This document shows, one piece after another, positions 1 to 8,321 of a stretch of 15,155 bases of DNA. Every line of letters begins with the position of its first letter. Position 1 is the stretch's first letter. This stretch comes from Planctomycetaceae bacterium (GTDB taxonomy: Bacteria; Planctomycetota; Planctomycetia; Planctomycetales; Planctomycetaceae): positions 1-15,155 of the forward strand of contig JAGQQP010000038.1 of NCBI GenBank assembly GCA_020426085.1, given 5' to 3'. Under the pieces are notes generated by a model, which searched no databases, was not told the DNA's origin, and was given only the letters and a program-made list of their open reading frames with translations. Both the position numbers and the translations under genes were made by a program.

Positions 1-855
1 CTTTATGAACAAAGCTGTAAAGCGGGCGCTCAGATCAGGGAAAACTCTCGGATTGCCGGTTACAGTCATACCACAGAGGGAGTCATTCTGGATCTGGAGG
101 CTGCAGGGCAAAGCGAATCCTTTGATTGTATTGTGGCGACAGACGGTGCACGCTCGATATTACGCAATGCTTCGGGGATACGTCATCGGAGTGTGGATTA
201 TGAATACGGTGCACTCTGGAAAACAGGCTCCTGTACTGCTGTGACTGACAGACTGTTGCAAATGGTGGAAGGAACCAGAAAACTGGTGGGGTTACTCCCG
301 ATCGGGAATGGCCAGTGCAGTTTTTTCTGGGGTTTGACTGCAGATCAGTTCGCGCAATACCAGCGACAGGGACTTGAGGTCTGGAAACAGGAGGTCAGAC
401 AACTCTGTCCCCTGGCAGAAGAAATGCTGTATCAGATTGACAGTTTTGCAGAGCTGACATTTACCACCTATCGGGATGTTTCTATGAAATCCTGCTGGAC
501 GGATCGAATTGTCTTTCTCGGTGATGCCGCTCACCCCACCAGTCCGCATCTGGGGCAGGGGGCCAATCTGGCGCTGGAAGATGTTTGGGAGTTCGTGGAA
601 TGCCTGAAGAGCACCGGAGAATTTGCGACAGCATGCCGACAGTATGAATCTTTGCGCAAGAGTAAGATTCAATACTTTCAACGAGTCACTCGCTTGTTGA
701 CACCGTTCTTTCAATCAGATGGATGGCTGAAAGGCTGGGGACGCGATCTGTTTTTGCCTCTCATGTGTCAGACTCCTGTTTTAAGGGAACAGATGCTGAA
801 AACGTTATGTGGCTTCAAACACGGGTGGGCCAGCAGCAGACTTGATGCTCCATAA
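1..855 (+). CDS. FAD-dependent monooxygenase, C-terminal part (5' end outside window)
   Basis: The reading frame is open from base 1 and ends at TAA 853-855, so this is the last 284 codons of a longer gene. The missing N-terminus should carry the GxGxxG dinucleotide fold. Two hallmarks of the UbiH/PheA/salicylate-hydroxylase flavoprotein family are visible: the DG motif (VATDGARS, with DG at 142-147) and the GD motif that binds the FAD ribityl and pyrophosphate (FLGDAAHPTSPHLGQGAN, GD at 520-525, followed by LALED). Family members use FAD, NAD(P)H and O2 to hydroxylate aromatic or other small substrates in the cytoplasm, and some planctomycete relatives are geranylgeranyl-reductase-like or tailoring enzymes. 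The substrate cannot be read from this part. An internal GTG at 133 could be mistaken for a start, but it lies inside the conserved DG motif. The gene converges on the CorA-like gene with only 16 bp between the stops. Confidence 0.88.
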   Translation, partial: LYEQSCKAGAQIRENSRIAGYSHTTEGVILDLEAAGQSESFDCIVATDGARSILRNASGIRHRSVDYEYGALWKTGSCTAVTDRLLQMVEGTRKLVGLLPIGNGQCSFFWGLTADQFAQYQRQGLEVWKQEVRQLCPLAEEMLYQIDSFAELTFTTYRDVSMKSCWTDRIVFLGDAAHPTSPHLGQGANLALEDVWEFVECLKSTGEFATACRQYESLRKSKIQYFQRVTRLLTPFFQSDGWLKGWGRDLFLPLMCQTPVLREQMLKTLCGFKHGWASSRLDAP

Positions 856-871
856 AACTGCAGGGGGGAGT

Positions 872-1609
872 TCACTTCGAACCGCGCTTGAGAAAAATGT
901 GGATGACAAATCCTAGAGCCAGTCCGGTAGCAACCATAATCCAGAAAGGCCAGGGTGTTTTGTACTTCTCGTATCCATGCTGAAAATTAGAGCCGAAGAT
1001 GGCACTCAGTGTGGCGATAGGGAAGAAATAAGCAATCAACAGATTCAGGCGATGGGACGACATTTCAATTCGGGCAGAAACTTTGGCCTGCTCTTCGGCT
1101 TGTTTAGCAACCACGTAATCGAGTGCATTTTTCGCATCTTCAATCAGTAGTTCCGCTGCTCTTTCCAGTCGATATGAACTATCACGGAAATCGATGATCA
1201 GTTTGTCTTTTGGTATCGCTTCCCGCGCGGTTTGCAGAGCCTGAGTCATATGGCACAGAGCCCGATAGACCGGTCCCAGGTGATTGAGCACTTCCAGGTA
1301 TTCCAGTGAGTTTGCCGCCTCATCTACCTTATCGTCAAACTTTTCCAATAACTGCTGAAATTCATCCAGATGCTGGTTGAGTGCATCGGGGCCACCTTTA
1401 AATTCTGATGAGTGCCATGTCCCGTCCGGTTCGCGCCAGAAAAAACGTCCTTTACGATGCATATCATCCGGATGCGGAGGGGCATGCAGGATGATGAGAG
1501 CATGTCCTTCCGCAATCATGGTACGTTGACGTCCGACCTGTTTCCCCAGTCGGTCTCTGAATTCTACAGGTACATTCCAGGTGGCAGGCAATAGTGAAGA
1601 TTCATGCAT
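872..1609 (-). CDS. CorA-like divalent-cation transporter family protein, GSN in place of GMN
   Basis: This is a 245-residue protein with a soluble N-terminal part, a long charged helical section (about residues 75-188) and two C-terminal membrane helices (about 189-206 and 221-240), which is the CorA arrangement. The first helix ends in IFGSNF (GSN at 206-208), exactly where CorA channels carry the GMN selectivity motif. A short loop (QHGYEKYKTPWP) joins it to the second helix, and the protein ends in a short basic tail (KRGSK). Family members form pentameric Mg2+, Co2+, Ni2+ or Zn2+ channels in the inner membrane. The protein is shorter than a typical CorA (about 316 residues), and the altered filter makes the ion uncertain. 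The ATG has no good Shine-Dalgarno sequence in front of it. It is transcribed away from the efflux operon and shares the upstream region 1610-1768 with it. The fold assignment is good; active transport is inferred. Confidence 0.75.
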   Translation of the reverse strand: MHESSLLPATWNVPVEFRDRLGKQVGRQRTMIAEGHALIILHAPPHPDDMHRKGRFFWREPDGTWHSSEFKGGPDALNQHLDEFQQLLEKFDDKVDEAANSLEYLEVLNHLGPVYRALCHMTQALQTAREAIPKDKLIIDFRDSSYRLERAAELLIEDAKNALDYVVAKQAEEQAKVSARIEMSSHRLNLLIAYFFPIATLSAIFGSNFQHGYEKYKTPWPFWIMVATGLALGFVIHIFLKRGSK

Positions 1610-1768
1610 CTTTAAGAACCAATCTCTTTTTCAGGGAAATGAGAATTGCAATTCAGGTGTTTTTATTTGTAGTATGCCTTTAAATCCAGTCCTTGTGAAT
1701 TGGTAACCGCCAAGATTCGTTGATTCTTCAAGACATGCAGGTCTTGATCGAGATTTAAAGGGAGAACT
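1610..1768. promoter_or_regulatory. Divergent intergenic region with two perfect dyad symmetries
   Basis: These 159 bp separate the CorA-like gene (minus) from the efflux adaptor (plus). They hold a perfect 12-bp palindrome, GAATTGCAATTC (1643-1654), and a perfect inverted repeat, TCAAGAC-N6-GTCTTGA (1728-1747), that ends 21 bp before the GTG start. A weak sigma70-like pair for the plus strand overlaps the palindrome: TTGCAA at 1646-1651 and TAGTAT at 1670-1675, 18 bp apart, each 4 of 6 to consensus. Neither repeat is followed by a T-run, so they do not look like terminators. Their size and place fit operators for a dimeric repressor of an efflux operon, or an RNA hairpin in the leader. No regulator gene is adjacent. 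The sequences are observed; the role is inferred. Confidence 0.4.
1728..1747. repeat. Perfect 7-6-7 inverted repeat before the efflux operon
   Basis: The left arm TCAAGAC (1728-1734), a six-base spacer ATGCAG and the right arm GTCTTGA (1741-1747) match without error. The repeat lies between the only promoter-like sequence and the adaptor's ribosome binding site (GGGAG at 1760-1764). It could be a repressor operator or a leader hairpin. Confidence 0.5.
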
Positions 1769-3064
1769 GTGAACGTATTGCCCGCACGCTTATCTGATCT
1801 GAGAATTCCCAGTTTCTTATGTCCTTTAATTCTCCTGTGTGGGTGTAATTCCACTCCCCCGCCTCCCCCGATGAAACCTCCTGCTGTGACGGTTGCGGAA
1901 CCTTTACAGAAGACGGTGATTTTCAACCAGGATTTTACGGGAAGTCTGGCAGCTGTCGCTTCGGTTGACATTCGAGCACGCGCGGATGGTATTTTGGAAA
2001 AGGTTCTTTTCAAACCTTCTGAAGAAGTGAAAGAAGGCCAGTTACTCTTTGAAATTCAACGCAATCAATATCAGGCAACACTTGATAAAGCCAATGCGGC
2101 ATTGGAAGCTGCTAACGCTCAACTGATTGATGCAACGGCAACCCTGGAACGTAATGAGATTCTGTTGAAAAAGCAGGCGGTCACTCCTCAGGATGTCGAT
2201 GACGCCCGCGCTGATAAAGAGCGGGCTCAAGCTGCAGTTGACGGTGCGAAAGCGGATATCGAACAGGCGCAAATTAATCTGGGATACACGAGAATCAGCG
2301 CACCGATCAGCGGTTCTGTCAGTCGTAACCTTGTCGATGCCGGCAATCTTGTTGGTTCCGGAGAGAATACTCTGCTGACCACGATCGTGACCATGGATCC
2401 GATTTATGTTTATTTCAGTGTCAGCGAACGGATTCTTCTAAACGCATTAAAAAACGGCAGAGATCCCGGGGGACCTAATCCCATCAAGGTTTACGTTGGG
2501 TTGTCGAACGAAGAAGGTTATCCACATGAAGGTACTGTTGATTTCTGGGATAATAAGGTCGATCCCGGAACCGGAACGATTCAGTTGCGGGCGGTGATTC
2601 CCAACCCGCAAGTTCCAGGGGCAGTGGCACCGGCATCGGCTCAAAATAAATCTTCAGATTCCAAAGCGATCACTGATGATAGAAGTCTGCGACGACTCCT
2701 CTATCCTGGGGTTTATGTTAATGTCCGTGTTCCTGGAAGTCCCATCCCTGGAGCAGTCCTGGTACACGACGTCGCAATCGGCACCGATCTGGCAGGTAAA
2801 TATCTGTTAGTGGTTGGTGAAAAAAATATTGTTGAGAAACGGCCCGTTGAAGTTGGACAGGTGGAAGACAACATGCGTGTGATTCTGAAAGGAATCAAGC
2901 CGGGTGAGAAGTATATTTATGAAGGGCTGCAACGTGCACGTCCAGGTCGTCCTGTTACGATTACGAACAATACTGTGGCTCCGCAATCGGCAAAGCAGCC
3001 GCCGGTTCAGACGGACACGAAATCCGGCAAAACTCAACCTGACTCAAAATCCAGCTCAAAATAA
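1769..3064 (+). CDS. RND efflux periplasmic adaptor lipoprotein (membrane fusion protein, AcrA/MexA type)
   Basis: This 431-residue adaptor starts at GTG 1769, supported by GGGAG five bases upstream. The N-terminus is a lipoprotein signal with hydrophobic segment FLCPLILLCG and lipobox LCGC, so Cys26 should be lipidated, followed by a proline-rich stretch (TPPPPPMKPP). Next come the two halves of the lipoyl/barrel-sandwich domain (about 66-99 and 174-207) enclosing an alanine-rich alpha-helical hairpin (about 100-173), then a beta-barrel (about 210-320, containing DPIYVYFSVSE) and a membrane-proximal domain. The Ser/Lys/Gln-rich tail from about 400 is low complexity. Adaptors of this family link an inner-membrane RND pump to an outer-membrane channel in the periplasm. 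The pump gene follows after 74 bp on the same strand, so the two are probably co-transcribed. The exported compound cannot be told from sequence. Confidence 0.93.
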   Translation: MNVLPARLSDLRIPSFLCPLILLCGCNSTPPPPPMKPPAVTVAEPLQKTVIFNQDFTGSLAAVASVDIRARADGILEKVLFKPSEEVKEGQLLFEIQRNQYQATLDKANAALEAANAQLIDATATLERNEILLKKQAVTPQDVDDARADKERAQAAVDGAKADIEQAQINLGYTRISAPISGSVSRNLVDAGNLVGSGENTLLTTIVTMDPIYVYFSVSERILLNALKNGRDPGGPNPIKVYVGLSNEEGYPHEGTVDFWDNKVDPGTGTIQLRAVIPNPQVPGAVAPASAQNKSSDSKAITDDRSLRRLLYPGVYVNVRVPGSPIPGAVLVHDVAIGTDLAGKYLLVVGEKNIVEKRPVEVGQVEDNMRVILKGIKPGEKYIYEGLQRARPGRPVTITNNTVAPQSAKQPPVQTDTKSGKTQPDSKSSSK

Positions 3065-3138
3065 AGAATGACAGTCCCTGTCGGTGCTTTTCTTCTGGGT
3101 TGTGTTTCTGATCTCTCAAATTAACGAAACGGACGACG

Positions 3139-6100
3139 ATGTTCTCCCGGTTTTTTATCTATCATCCGATTTTTGCCAGTGTAGTTTCGATTGTGATTAC
3201 GATTGTCGGAGCCCTCGCGTTACCTCTACTGCCGGTCGAACTGTTTCCCGATATCACCCCCCCGACGGTCGCCGTGACAGCCACCTATCGTGGTGCTGAT
3301 GCAGAAGTCGTTGCTGACACCGTCGCCACTCCAATTGAGGAGCAGGTTAACGGTGTGGAAAACATGTTGTATATGTCTTCCAGCAGTACCAGCGACGGGA
3401 ACATGACTTTAACGGTAACGTTCGATGTAGGTACCGACCTGGATATGGCCAACGTGCTGGTTCAGAACCGGGTGGCGATTGCCAATCCTTCTCTGCCTGA
3501 AGATGTGAAGCGTGAGGGAGTCACAACACAGAAAAAATCGACCAACATGACGCTGGTGGTCGCGCTGAATTCGCCCGATGAGACCTTCGACGGACTCTAT
3601 TTGAGCAACTACGCCACGATCAATATTAATGATGAATTATCACGTATCAGTGGTGTCAGTGATGTGAATATCGTGAATGCCCTCGATTTCGGGATGCGTA
3701 TCTGGATGGATCCGAACCAGATGGATACGCGAAATATCACGACGACCGATGTTGTTAACGCCTTACGTCAACAGAACGTTCAGGTCGCCGCTGGACAAAT
3801 CGGACAGGAACCCAGTCCTAAAGATCAGGACTTTCAGCTCACGGTGACGACTCTGGGACGCTTGTCCGATCCAGACGAATTTGCAGACATCATCGTCAAG
3901 ACTGGTGAGGAAGGGCAAATCACGCGAATCAAAGATATCGGTCGCGTGGAACTCGGTGCTCAAAGTTATTCCGGTTACTCGCAACTGGACGGAAAACCTG
4001 CCGCACTGATCGCCATTTACCAATTGCCCGGTGCCAATGCGCTGGATGTGGCAGATCAGTCCCGAAAAGTACTCGAGCGTCTTTCCAAAGATTTTCCCAA
4101 GGGGCTGGAATATTCAGTCCCCTATGATTCAACGGAATTTGTGACGGCGTCGATTGACGAAGTCGTCAAAACACTCGTTGTAGCTCTGGTGCTGGTCTTT
4201 ATTGTGATCTTTGTCTTCCTGCAGGATTTCAGAGCTACATTAATTCCTGCGGTCACGATTCCGGTGTCACTGCTGGGAACCATGGCGGTCATGCTGGCGA
4301 TGGGCTATACGATTAATACACTATCGCTGTTTGGTATCGTGCTGGTGATCGGTATCGTGGTCGATGACGCGATTGTGGTGGTCGAGAACGTAACCCGTAT
4401 TCTGGATACCGAAAAGTGCTCACCTAAAAAAGCGACAGAAATTGCGATGATGGAAATTACCGGGCCGGTGATCGCGACGACACTGGTGCTGCTCGCAGTA
4501 TTCGTGCCTACCATGGTTCTGCCTGGAATTACCGGTCGCCTGTATCGTCAGTTCGCCTTGACCATTTCAATCGCCACACTGTTTTCTTCGGTCTGTGCGT
4601 TAACTTTGAGCCCGGCGATGTGTGGGTTCATGTTACGGGAAACGAAAGAACGTCGCGGTTTCTTCTTCCGCGGGTTCAACTGGTGTTTTGATAAATCACA
4701 GAATTTTTACATGAGACTGGTTAAGTCGTTCGTGCGGCACGCGTTTATCATGATCATTCCCCTGGTTGCTATCTTCGCCGCGACTGGAGTTGGATTTGTC
4801 TCCGTGCCCGGGGGCTTCCTGCCGAACGAAGACCAGGGATATATTTTCATCAATACCCAGCTGCCGGACGGAGCTTCTCTGAGTCGAACACGCGAAGTGC
4901 AAAACCGGATCAACAAGATTTCAGCTGATCTACCTTCAGCGACCCACGTGATCACAATGGGCGGGTTTTCGATTCTGAATAACTCGAATGCCTCCAATTA
5001 CTCCACAACAATTATTGCTCTGGAAGACTGGAGTAAACGACAGGCTCCCGATCTTTCTGTGTTTGCTTTGGTCAAAAAGCTGCATGTCGAACTGGCTCAG
5101 ATTCAGGAGTCGATTTCTTTTCCGTTCATCCCTCCTGCCATTCAGGGGCTGGGAAATGCGGGTGGATTCCAGATTCAGATTCAGGATAAAAATTCCGCCG
5201 GGATGGATGTTCTGCAGATGGCTGTGACAGATTTAATGGATCGTGGAAACGCGGACCCGGTCGTGACGGGTCTCAATACCAACTTCAGTGCGACCGTACC
5301 TCAGGTGTATCTGGATATTGACCGTGAAAAAGCGATCAAGATGGGGATTCCGCTCGATTCTATTTTTGACACGCTTCAGGCCGACCTGGGTTCCACGTAT
5401 GTCAATGATTTCAACCTGTTCAATCGTGTTTTCAAGGTGATGGTCCAGGCCGATGAAAATTATCGCAGTAAGGTCTCAGACATTGGTCAGCTGAAAGTCA
5501 GAGACAAACGGGGCACGATGGTGCCATTGAATACGCTGGTCAAAATTGATAATTCGGCAGGGCCGCAGGAAGTGGATCATTACAATCTGTATCCGACGGC
5601 ATCGATTACCGGTAACCCGGCAGCGGGATACAGTTCGGGGCAGGCCATTACCCGTATGGAACAACTGTGTGATGAAATTCTACCCGAAGGCTTTGGGTAT
5701 GAATGGACGGGCATTGCCTACCAGCAGATTGAAGCCGGAAATATGGCACCGTTTATTTTCGCGATGGCCCTGGTATTTGTGTACCTGTTTCTCTGTGCCC
5801 AGTATGAAAGCTGGACCATCCCGCTGTCAGTGATTCTCTCCGTACCTTTAGGGATCTTTGGAGCGATCTTTGCCACCATGTTGCGCGGGTTGGACAATAA
5901 TATCTACACACAGGTGGGATTTGTGTTATTGATTGCGCTGGCGAGTAAGAATGCGATTCTGATTGTGGAATTTGCCAAACTGCAGCGCGAGGCGGGGAAA
6001 TCTATTCGCGATGCTGCCATTGAAGCCTGTCATTTGCGTTTCCGGCCGATTCTGATGACTGCCTTCAGTGCGATTTTAGGTGCGATTCCACTGGCGATTG

Positions 6101-6294
6101 CCTCGGGAGCCGGTGCCGCCAGTCGACAGGCATTGGGAACTGCTGTCGTGGCAGGTCTGACAGCTGCAACGCTGTTTGGTGTATTTATGGTCCCCGTCAT
6201 GTATGTGATCATTCAGAAGATGAGTGAATGGTTCGTCGGACCACATCCTACTTCTGCAGAAGAGGGAACTACGGATGCAACTCCCGCTGGTTAA
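3139..6294 (+). CDS. RND multidrug efflux pump, HAE1 family (AcrB/MexB-like inner-membrane transporter)
   Basis: At 1051 residues this is full length for an AcrB-type pump (about 1050). It begins [13 protein letters not shown], the usual HAE1 opening with the first membrane helix, followed by a large periplasmic porter domain (about 35-335). TM4 carries the proton-relay pair D409-D410 in [15 protein letters not shown], and TM10 carries K937 in [13 protein letters not shown], equivalent to AcrB D407/D408 and K940. The second half repeats the plan, with [14 protein letters not shown] near the start of the second periplasmic loop. The pump should therefore be a proton antiporter, working as a trimer with the adaptor encoded just upstream. 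The start ATG has only a weak GGA upstream. No TolC/OprM-type outer-membrane gene follows; the next gene converges on it. Substrate is unknown, with drugs, detergents or native metabolites all possible. Confidence 0.96.
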   Translation: MFSRFFIYHPIFASVVSIVITIVGALALPLLPVELFPDITPPTVAVTATYRGADAEVVADTVATPIEEQVNGVENMLYMSSSSTSDGNMTLTVTFDVGTDLDMANVLVQNRVAIANPSLPEDVKREGVTTQKKSTNMTLVVALNSPDETFDGLYLSNYATININDELSRISGVSDVNIVNALDFGMRIWMDPNQMDTRNITTTDVVNALRQQNVQVAAGQIGQEPSPKDQDFQLTVTTLGRLSDPDEFADIIVKTGEEGQITRIKDIGRVELGAQSYSGYSQLDGKPAALIAIYQLPGANALDVADQSRKVLERLSKDFPKGLEYSVPYDSTEFVTASIDEVVKTLVVALVLVFIVIFVFLQDFRATLIPAVTIPVSLLGTMAVMLAMGYTINTLSLFGIVLVIGIVVDDAIVVVENVTRILDTEKCSPKKATEIAMMEITGPVIATTLVLLAVFVPTMVLPGITGRLYRQFALTISIATLFSSVCALTLSPAMCGFMLRETKERRGFFFRGFNWCFDKSQNFYMRLVKSFVRHAFIMIIPLVAIFAATGVGFVSVPGGFLPNEDQGYIFINTQLPDGASLSRTREVQNRINKISADLPSATHVITMGGFSILNNSNASNYSTTIIALEDWSKRQAPDLSVFALVKKLHVELAQIQESISFPFIPPAIQGLGNAGGFQIQIQDKNSAGMDVLQMAVTDLMDRGNADPVVTGLNTNFSATVPQVYLDIDREKAIKMGIPLDSIFDTLQADLGSTYVNDFNLFNRVFKVMVQADENYRSKVSDIGQLKVRDKRGTMVPLNTLVKIDNSAGPQEVDHYNLYPTASITGNPAAGYSSGQAITRMEQLCDEILPEGFGYEWTGIAYQQIEAGNMAPFIFAMALVFVYLFLCAQYESWTIPLSVILSVPLGIFGAIFATMLRGLDNNIYTQVGFVLLIALASKNAILIVEFAKLQREAGKSIRDAAIEACHLRFRPILMTAFSAILGAIPLAIASGAGAASRQALGTAVVAGLTAATLFGVFMVPVMYVIIQKMSEWFVGPHPTSAEEGTTDATPAG

Positions 6295-6313
6295 ACTTCC
6301 GGTTGCGTTTAAC
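6290..6313. repeat. Inverted repeat spanning both stop codons of convergent genes
   Basis: GTTAAAC (6290-6296) and GTTTAAC (6307-6313) are perfect inverted copies separated by 10 bases. The left arm contains the pump's TAA and the right arm the rlmB stop. The stem is AT-rich and lacks a T-run, so it would be a poor intrinsic terminator. Three of the seven pairs follow automatically from two facing TAA codons. Confidence 0.35.
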
Positions 6314-7094
6314 TGAACTGGCGCTGGCGGCTTGCTTCATACAGCAAAATACTGGCTGAGACAGCAACATTCAGAGATTCCGTCCGTCCCTGTTGTGGGA
6401 TACGAACCAGATTCGTACATTCCGCCAGCAGTTCCGGACTGATTCCGGTTCCTTCATTACCTACGATGAATGCTGTCGGTTGCTGAAAATCGTAATCGGT
6501 CAGCATCTCGGCTGCCTGCATGGCGGTTCCCACGATCCTGACACCGTTATGCTTCCAGTCACGGCAGAGCGAAATCAGGTCTGCTGCCTGTACGAGCGGA
6601 ACATGATTCACGGCACCCGCTGATGTGCGACAGACCAGGCTGGTGACTTCACTTTGCTCATGCGTTCCTACGAAAATGCCGTGTGCACCCATAATCTCGG
6701 CAGACCGGATGATTGCACCAAAATTATAAGGGTCCTGAATCCGATCCAGGATCAGATAGAGCGGTGAAGGGATTTCCTGTTGATTGATTTTTTCGACTGC
6801 TGTATAAGGAAACGGCGCCATTTTTGCGATCATCCCCTGGTGATCCGAGGCGCGACTCTTTTGAGTGAGTTCCTTATCTGTTGAAATGAAAACGGGAATA
6901 GTTAATTGTGTCGCCAGTACTTCAAGCTGTTTCCGTTCTTCTGTTGGTAAGCGATCGGACAAGTGCAGTTCATACATGGGCCAGAATCCAGCGGACAAGG
7001 TTTCCCTGACGGCGTTTCTTCCCCAGATCCAGCACTTCTGATGATTTCCCAGCAGTGGCTTGTTTTTCTTTAATTTAGAAGGCTTTCCAACCAT
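6309..7094 (-). CDS. rlmB: 23S rRNA (guanosine-2'-O-)-methyltransferase RlmB, SpoU/TrmH family
   Basis: This 261-residue protein has the two-part RlmB plan: a small substrate-binding N-terminal domain (about 20-95, starting WIWGRNAVRETL) and a SPOUT trefoil-knot catalytic domain. All three SpoU motifs are present: motif 1 LILDRIQDPYNFGAIIRSAE (about 114-133, with N124 and R130), motif 2 FIVGNEGTGIS (209-219) and motif 3 IPQQGRTESLNVAVSASILL (232-251). The family methylates a guanosine ribose using S-adenosylmethionine; RlmB modifies G2251 in the peptidyltransferase P-loop of 23S rRNA in E. coli. It is slightly longer than E. coli RlmB (243) because of a basic leader (KPSKLKKNKP). A tRNA-modifying paralogue such as TrmH is less likely because the N-terminal domain is RlmB-like. 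No clear Shine-Dalgarno precedes the ATG. It diverges from map. Confidence 0.9.
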   Translation of the reverse strand: MVGKPSKLKKNKPLLGNHQKCWIWGRNAVRETLSAGFWPMYELHLSDRLPTEERKQLEVLATQLTIPVFISTDKELTQKSRASDHQGMIAKMAPFPYTAVEKINQQEIPSPLYLILDRIQDPYNFGAIIRSAEIMGAHGIFVGTHEQSEVTSLVCRTSAGAVNHVPLVQAADLISLCRDWKHNGVRIVGTAMQAAEMLTDYDFQQPTAFIVGNEGTGISPELLAECTNLVRIPQQGRTESLNVAVSASILLYEASRQRQFS

Positions 7095-7304
7095 AGGAAT
7101 TCTATTTCAATTTGTTTATTCTATGAATCACCGTGAACCTGATCATTACAGCGCGGACTGTCGATAGAGTCAATTTAGTGTTCAATCGAATGTTTTAAAA
7201 TGACGGTGGGCCTTACATTTCCAATGTATGTATGAAAAATCTCGCTAAATTTGGCTGATCTTATCGACAGTTTCTTACTGACATCTGACATAGAGGCGGT
7301 TATT
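7095..7304. promoter_or_regulatory. Divergent intergenic region between rlmB and map
   Basis: This AT-rich 210-bp stretch must contain promoters for both genes. For the plus strand there is a good -10-like hexamer, TAAAAT (7196-7201), without a convincing -35. A 15-bp dyad, TACATT-TCC-AATGTA, lies at 7214-7228. The right end carries AGAGG (7292-7296), the ribosome binding site that decides the map start. The frame upstream of that start stays open back to a TTG at 7251, but this stretch has no ribosome binding site and no family similarity, so I treat it as leader. Confidence 0.35.
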
Positions 7305-8096
7305 TTGTCCGGAAATCCAATCATCTACAAATCATACGAATGGGAACGCTTAAGAATCGCATCCCGGTTTAATGCCAGCCTGATGGACCATCTGCGTCCG
7401 TATGTCAAACCGGGAATCACCACGGATGAGATCAACACGATCGTGCATGAGTACACGGTCTCGCATGGCCACACCCCGGCAACATTAGGTTATATGGGCT
7501 TTCCCAAGAGCTGTTGTATCAGTATTAACGAAGTGGTCTGCCATGGTATTCCCGACGATACCGTTCTGAAAGAGGGTGATATTGTCAATGTCGATATTAC
7601 CAGTATCGTCGATGGCTGGTATGGAGATCAGTCGGAAACTTTTCTGGTAGGGAAAGTATCTGAGGAAGCCCGCAAACTGGTGCAGGTTACTTTTGATTCT
7701 CTGTTTCTCGCCATTAATACGATTCAACCCGAATCCAGTGTGATTGAGATTGGTGAAGTCATCTACAATTATGCGACAGAACTGGGGTATGGGGTAGTCC
7801 GCCAATACCAGGGGCATGGTATTGGACGGGAATTCCATACCGACCCGGGAATTCCGCATTATCCCGTCTCGGGGTCTGAGCGTGATCTGTTACTGCCGGG
7901 GATGTGTTTTACCATCGAGCCGATGCTGAATGCCGGCACCTGGAAAACAGTTGAAGATCGCAGCGATGGCTGGACTGTGCGCACGAAAGACAACAAACTG
8001 TCTGCCCAGTTCGAACATACGATTCTGATGACCGAACAGGGCCCGGAGATTCTGACGCTGACACAGAATGGTCCTCAACCTGGCCATCAGTTTTAA
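7305..8096 (+). CDS. map: Type I methionine aminopeptidase
   Basis: This enzyme removes the initiator methionine from new proteins using a dinuclear metal centre. With the start set at TTG 7305 the protein is 263 residues (E. coli 264). The ligands then fall at D97 (VNVDITS), D108 (WYGDQS), H171 (GHGIGREFH), E205 (FTIEPM) and E237 (QFEHTI), almost the same numbers as E. coli D97, D108, H171, E204 and E235; H80 and H178 match the substrate-contacting histidines. This start has AGAGG eight bases upstream, while the TTG at 7251 would add 18 unsupported residues without a ribosome binding site. There is no N-terminal zinc-finger extension, so it is the short bacterial type Ia form. It stands alone, not in the usual secY-adk-map-infA ribosomal cluster, and may be one of several map paralogues. 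Expression from a TTG start suggests modest translation. Confidence 0.95.
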   Translation: MSGNPIIYKSYEWERLRIASRFNASLMDHLRPYVKPGITTDEINTIVHEYTVSHGHTPATLGYMGFPKSCCISINEVVCHGIPDDTVLKEGDIVNVDITSIVDGWYGDQSETFLVGKVSEEARKLVQVTFDSLFLAINTIQPESSVIEIGEVIYNYATELGYGVVRQYQGHGIGREFHTDPGIPHYPVSGSERDLLLPGMCFTIEPMLNAGTWKTVEDRSDGWTVRTKDNKLSAQFEHTILMTEQGPEILTLTQNGPQPGHQF

Positions 8097-8321
8097 GCAG
8101 TCGTTGTGTATCAACGAACGCTTTCTGAAATCAGGAATTGGATTTCGCTGCGCTCCCTGATTGAGATCGAATTAAATGCTCGAACTCGATAATGCGTGGC
8201 AACGCTCACTTGCATCCAGGCAAAGAGGATGGGTATCGTAGATGTAACAGATTCCTTCTGTGGCACTTATGATTTCTCTGACCGCTCGCTTTCAACCAGT
8301 AAAGCAGAACCTGGAGCCATT
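8097..8321 (+). other. Leader/intergenic region with several inverted repeats
   Basis: These 225 bp lie between map and the Kelch-SGNH gene. Just after the map stop is a perfect hairpin, TCGTTG-N5-CAACGA (8101-8117), a weak terminator candidate with no strong T-run. Next come two overlapping inverted repeats that cannot form together: GAAATC (8127-8132) with GATTTC (8141-8146), and AATCAGG (8129-8135) with CCTGATT (8156-8162). GATAAT (8188-8193) resembles a -10 box, but TTGAGA (8161-8166) lies 21 bp away, too far for a standard promoter. The frame of the next gene is open from GTG 8196, but residues encoded before 8322 look unlike protein and precede a clear signal peptide, so this stretch is probably untranslated. 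Confidence 0.35.

Noticed and set aside
5..244. 79-codon plus-strand frame at the left edge
   Set aside because: It overlaps the monooxygenase in another frame; the frame from base 1 contains the family motifs.
292..714. 140-codon minus-strand open frame opposite the monooxygenase
   Set aside because: The plus frame carries the conserved DG and GD flavin motifs; the antisense frame has no recognisable domain or ribosome binding site.
3070..3082. GACAG-TCC-CTGTC hairpin between the adaptor and pump genes
   Set aside because: The stem is only 5 bp with a 3-base loop and no adjoining T-run, too weak to call a terminator or attenuator.
8196..8321. 42-codon N-terminal extension of the Kelch-SGNH protein from GTG 8196
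   Set aside because: It would place a clear Sec signal peptide internally, and ATG 8322 has a well-spaced GGAG.
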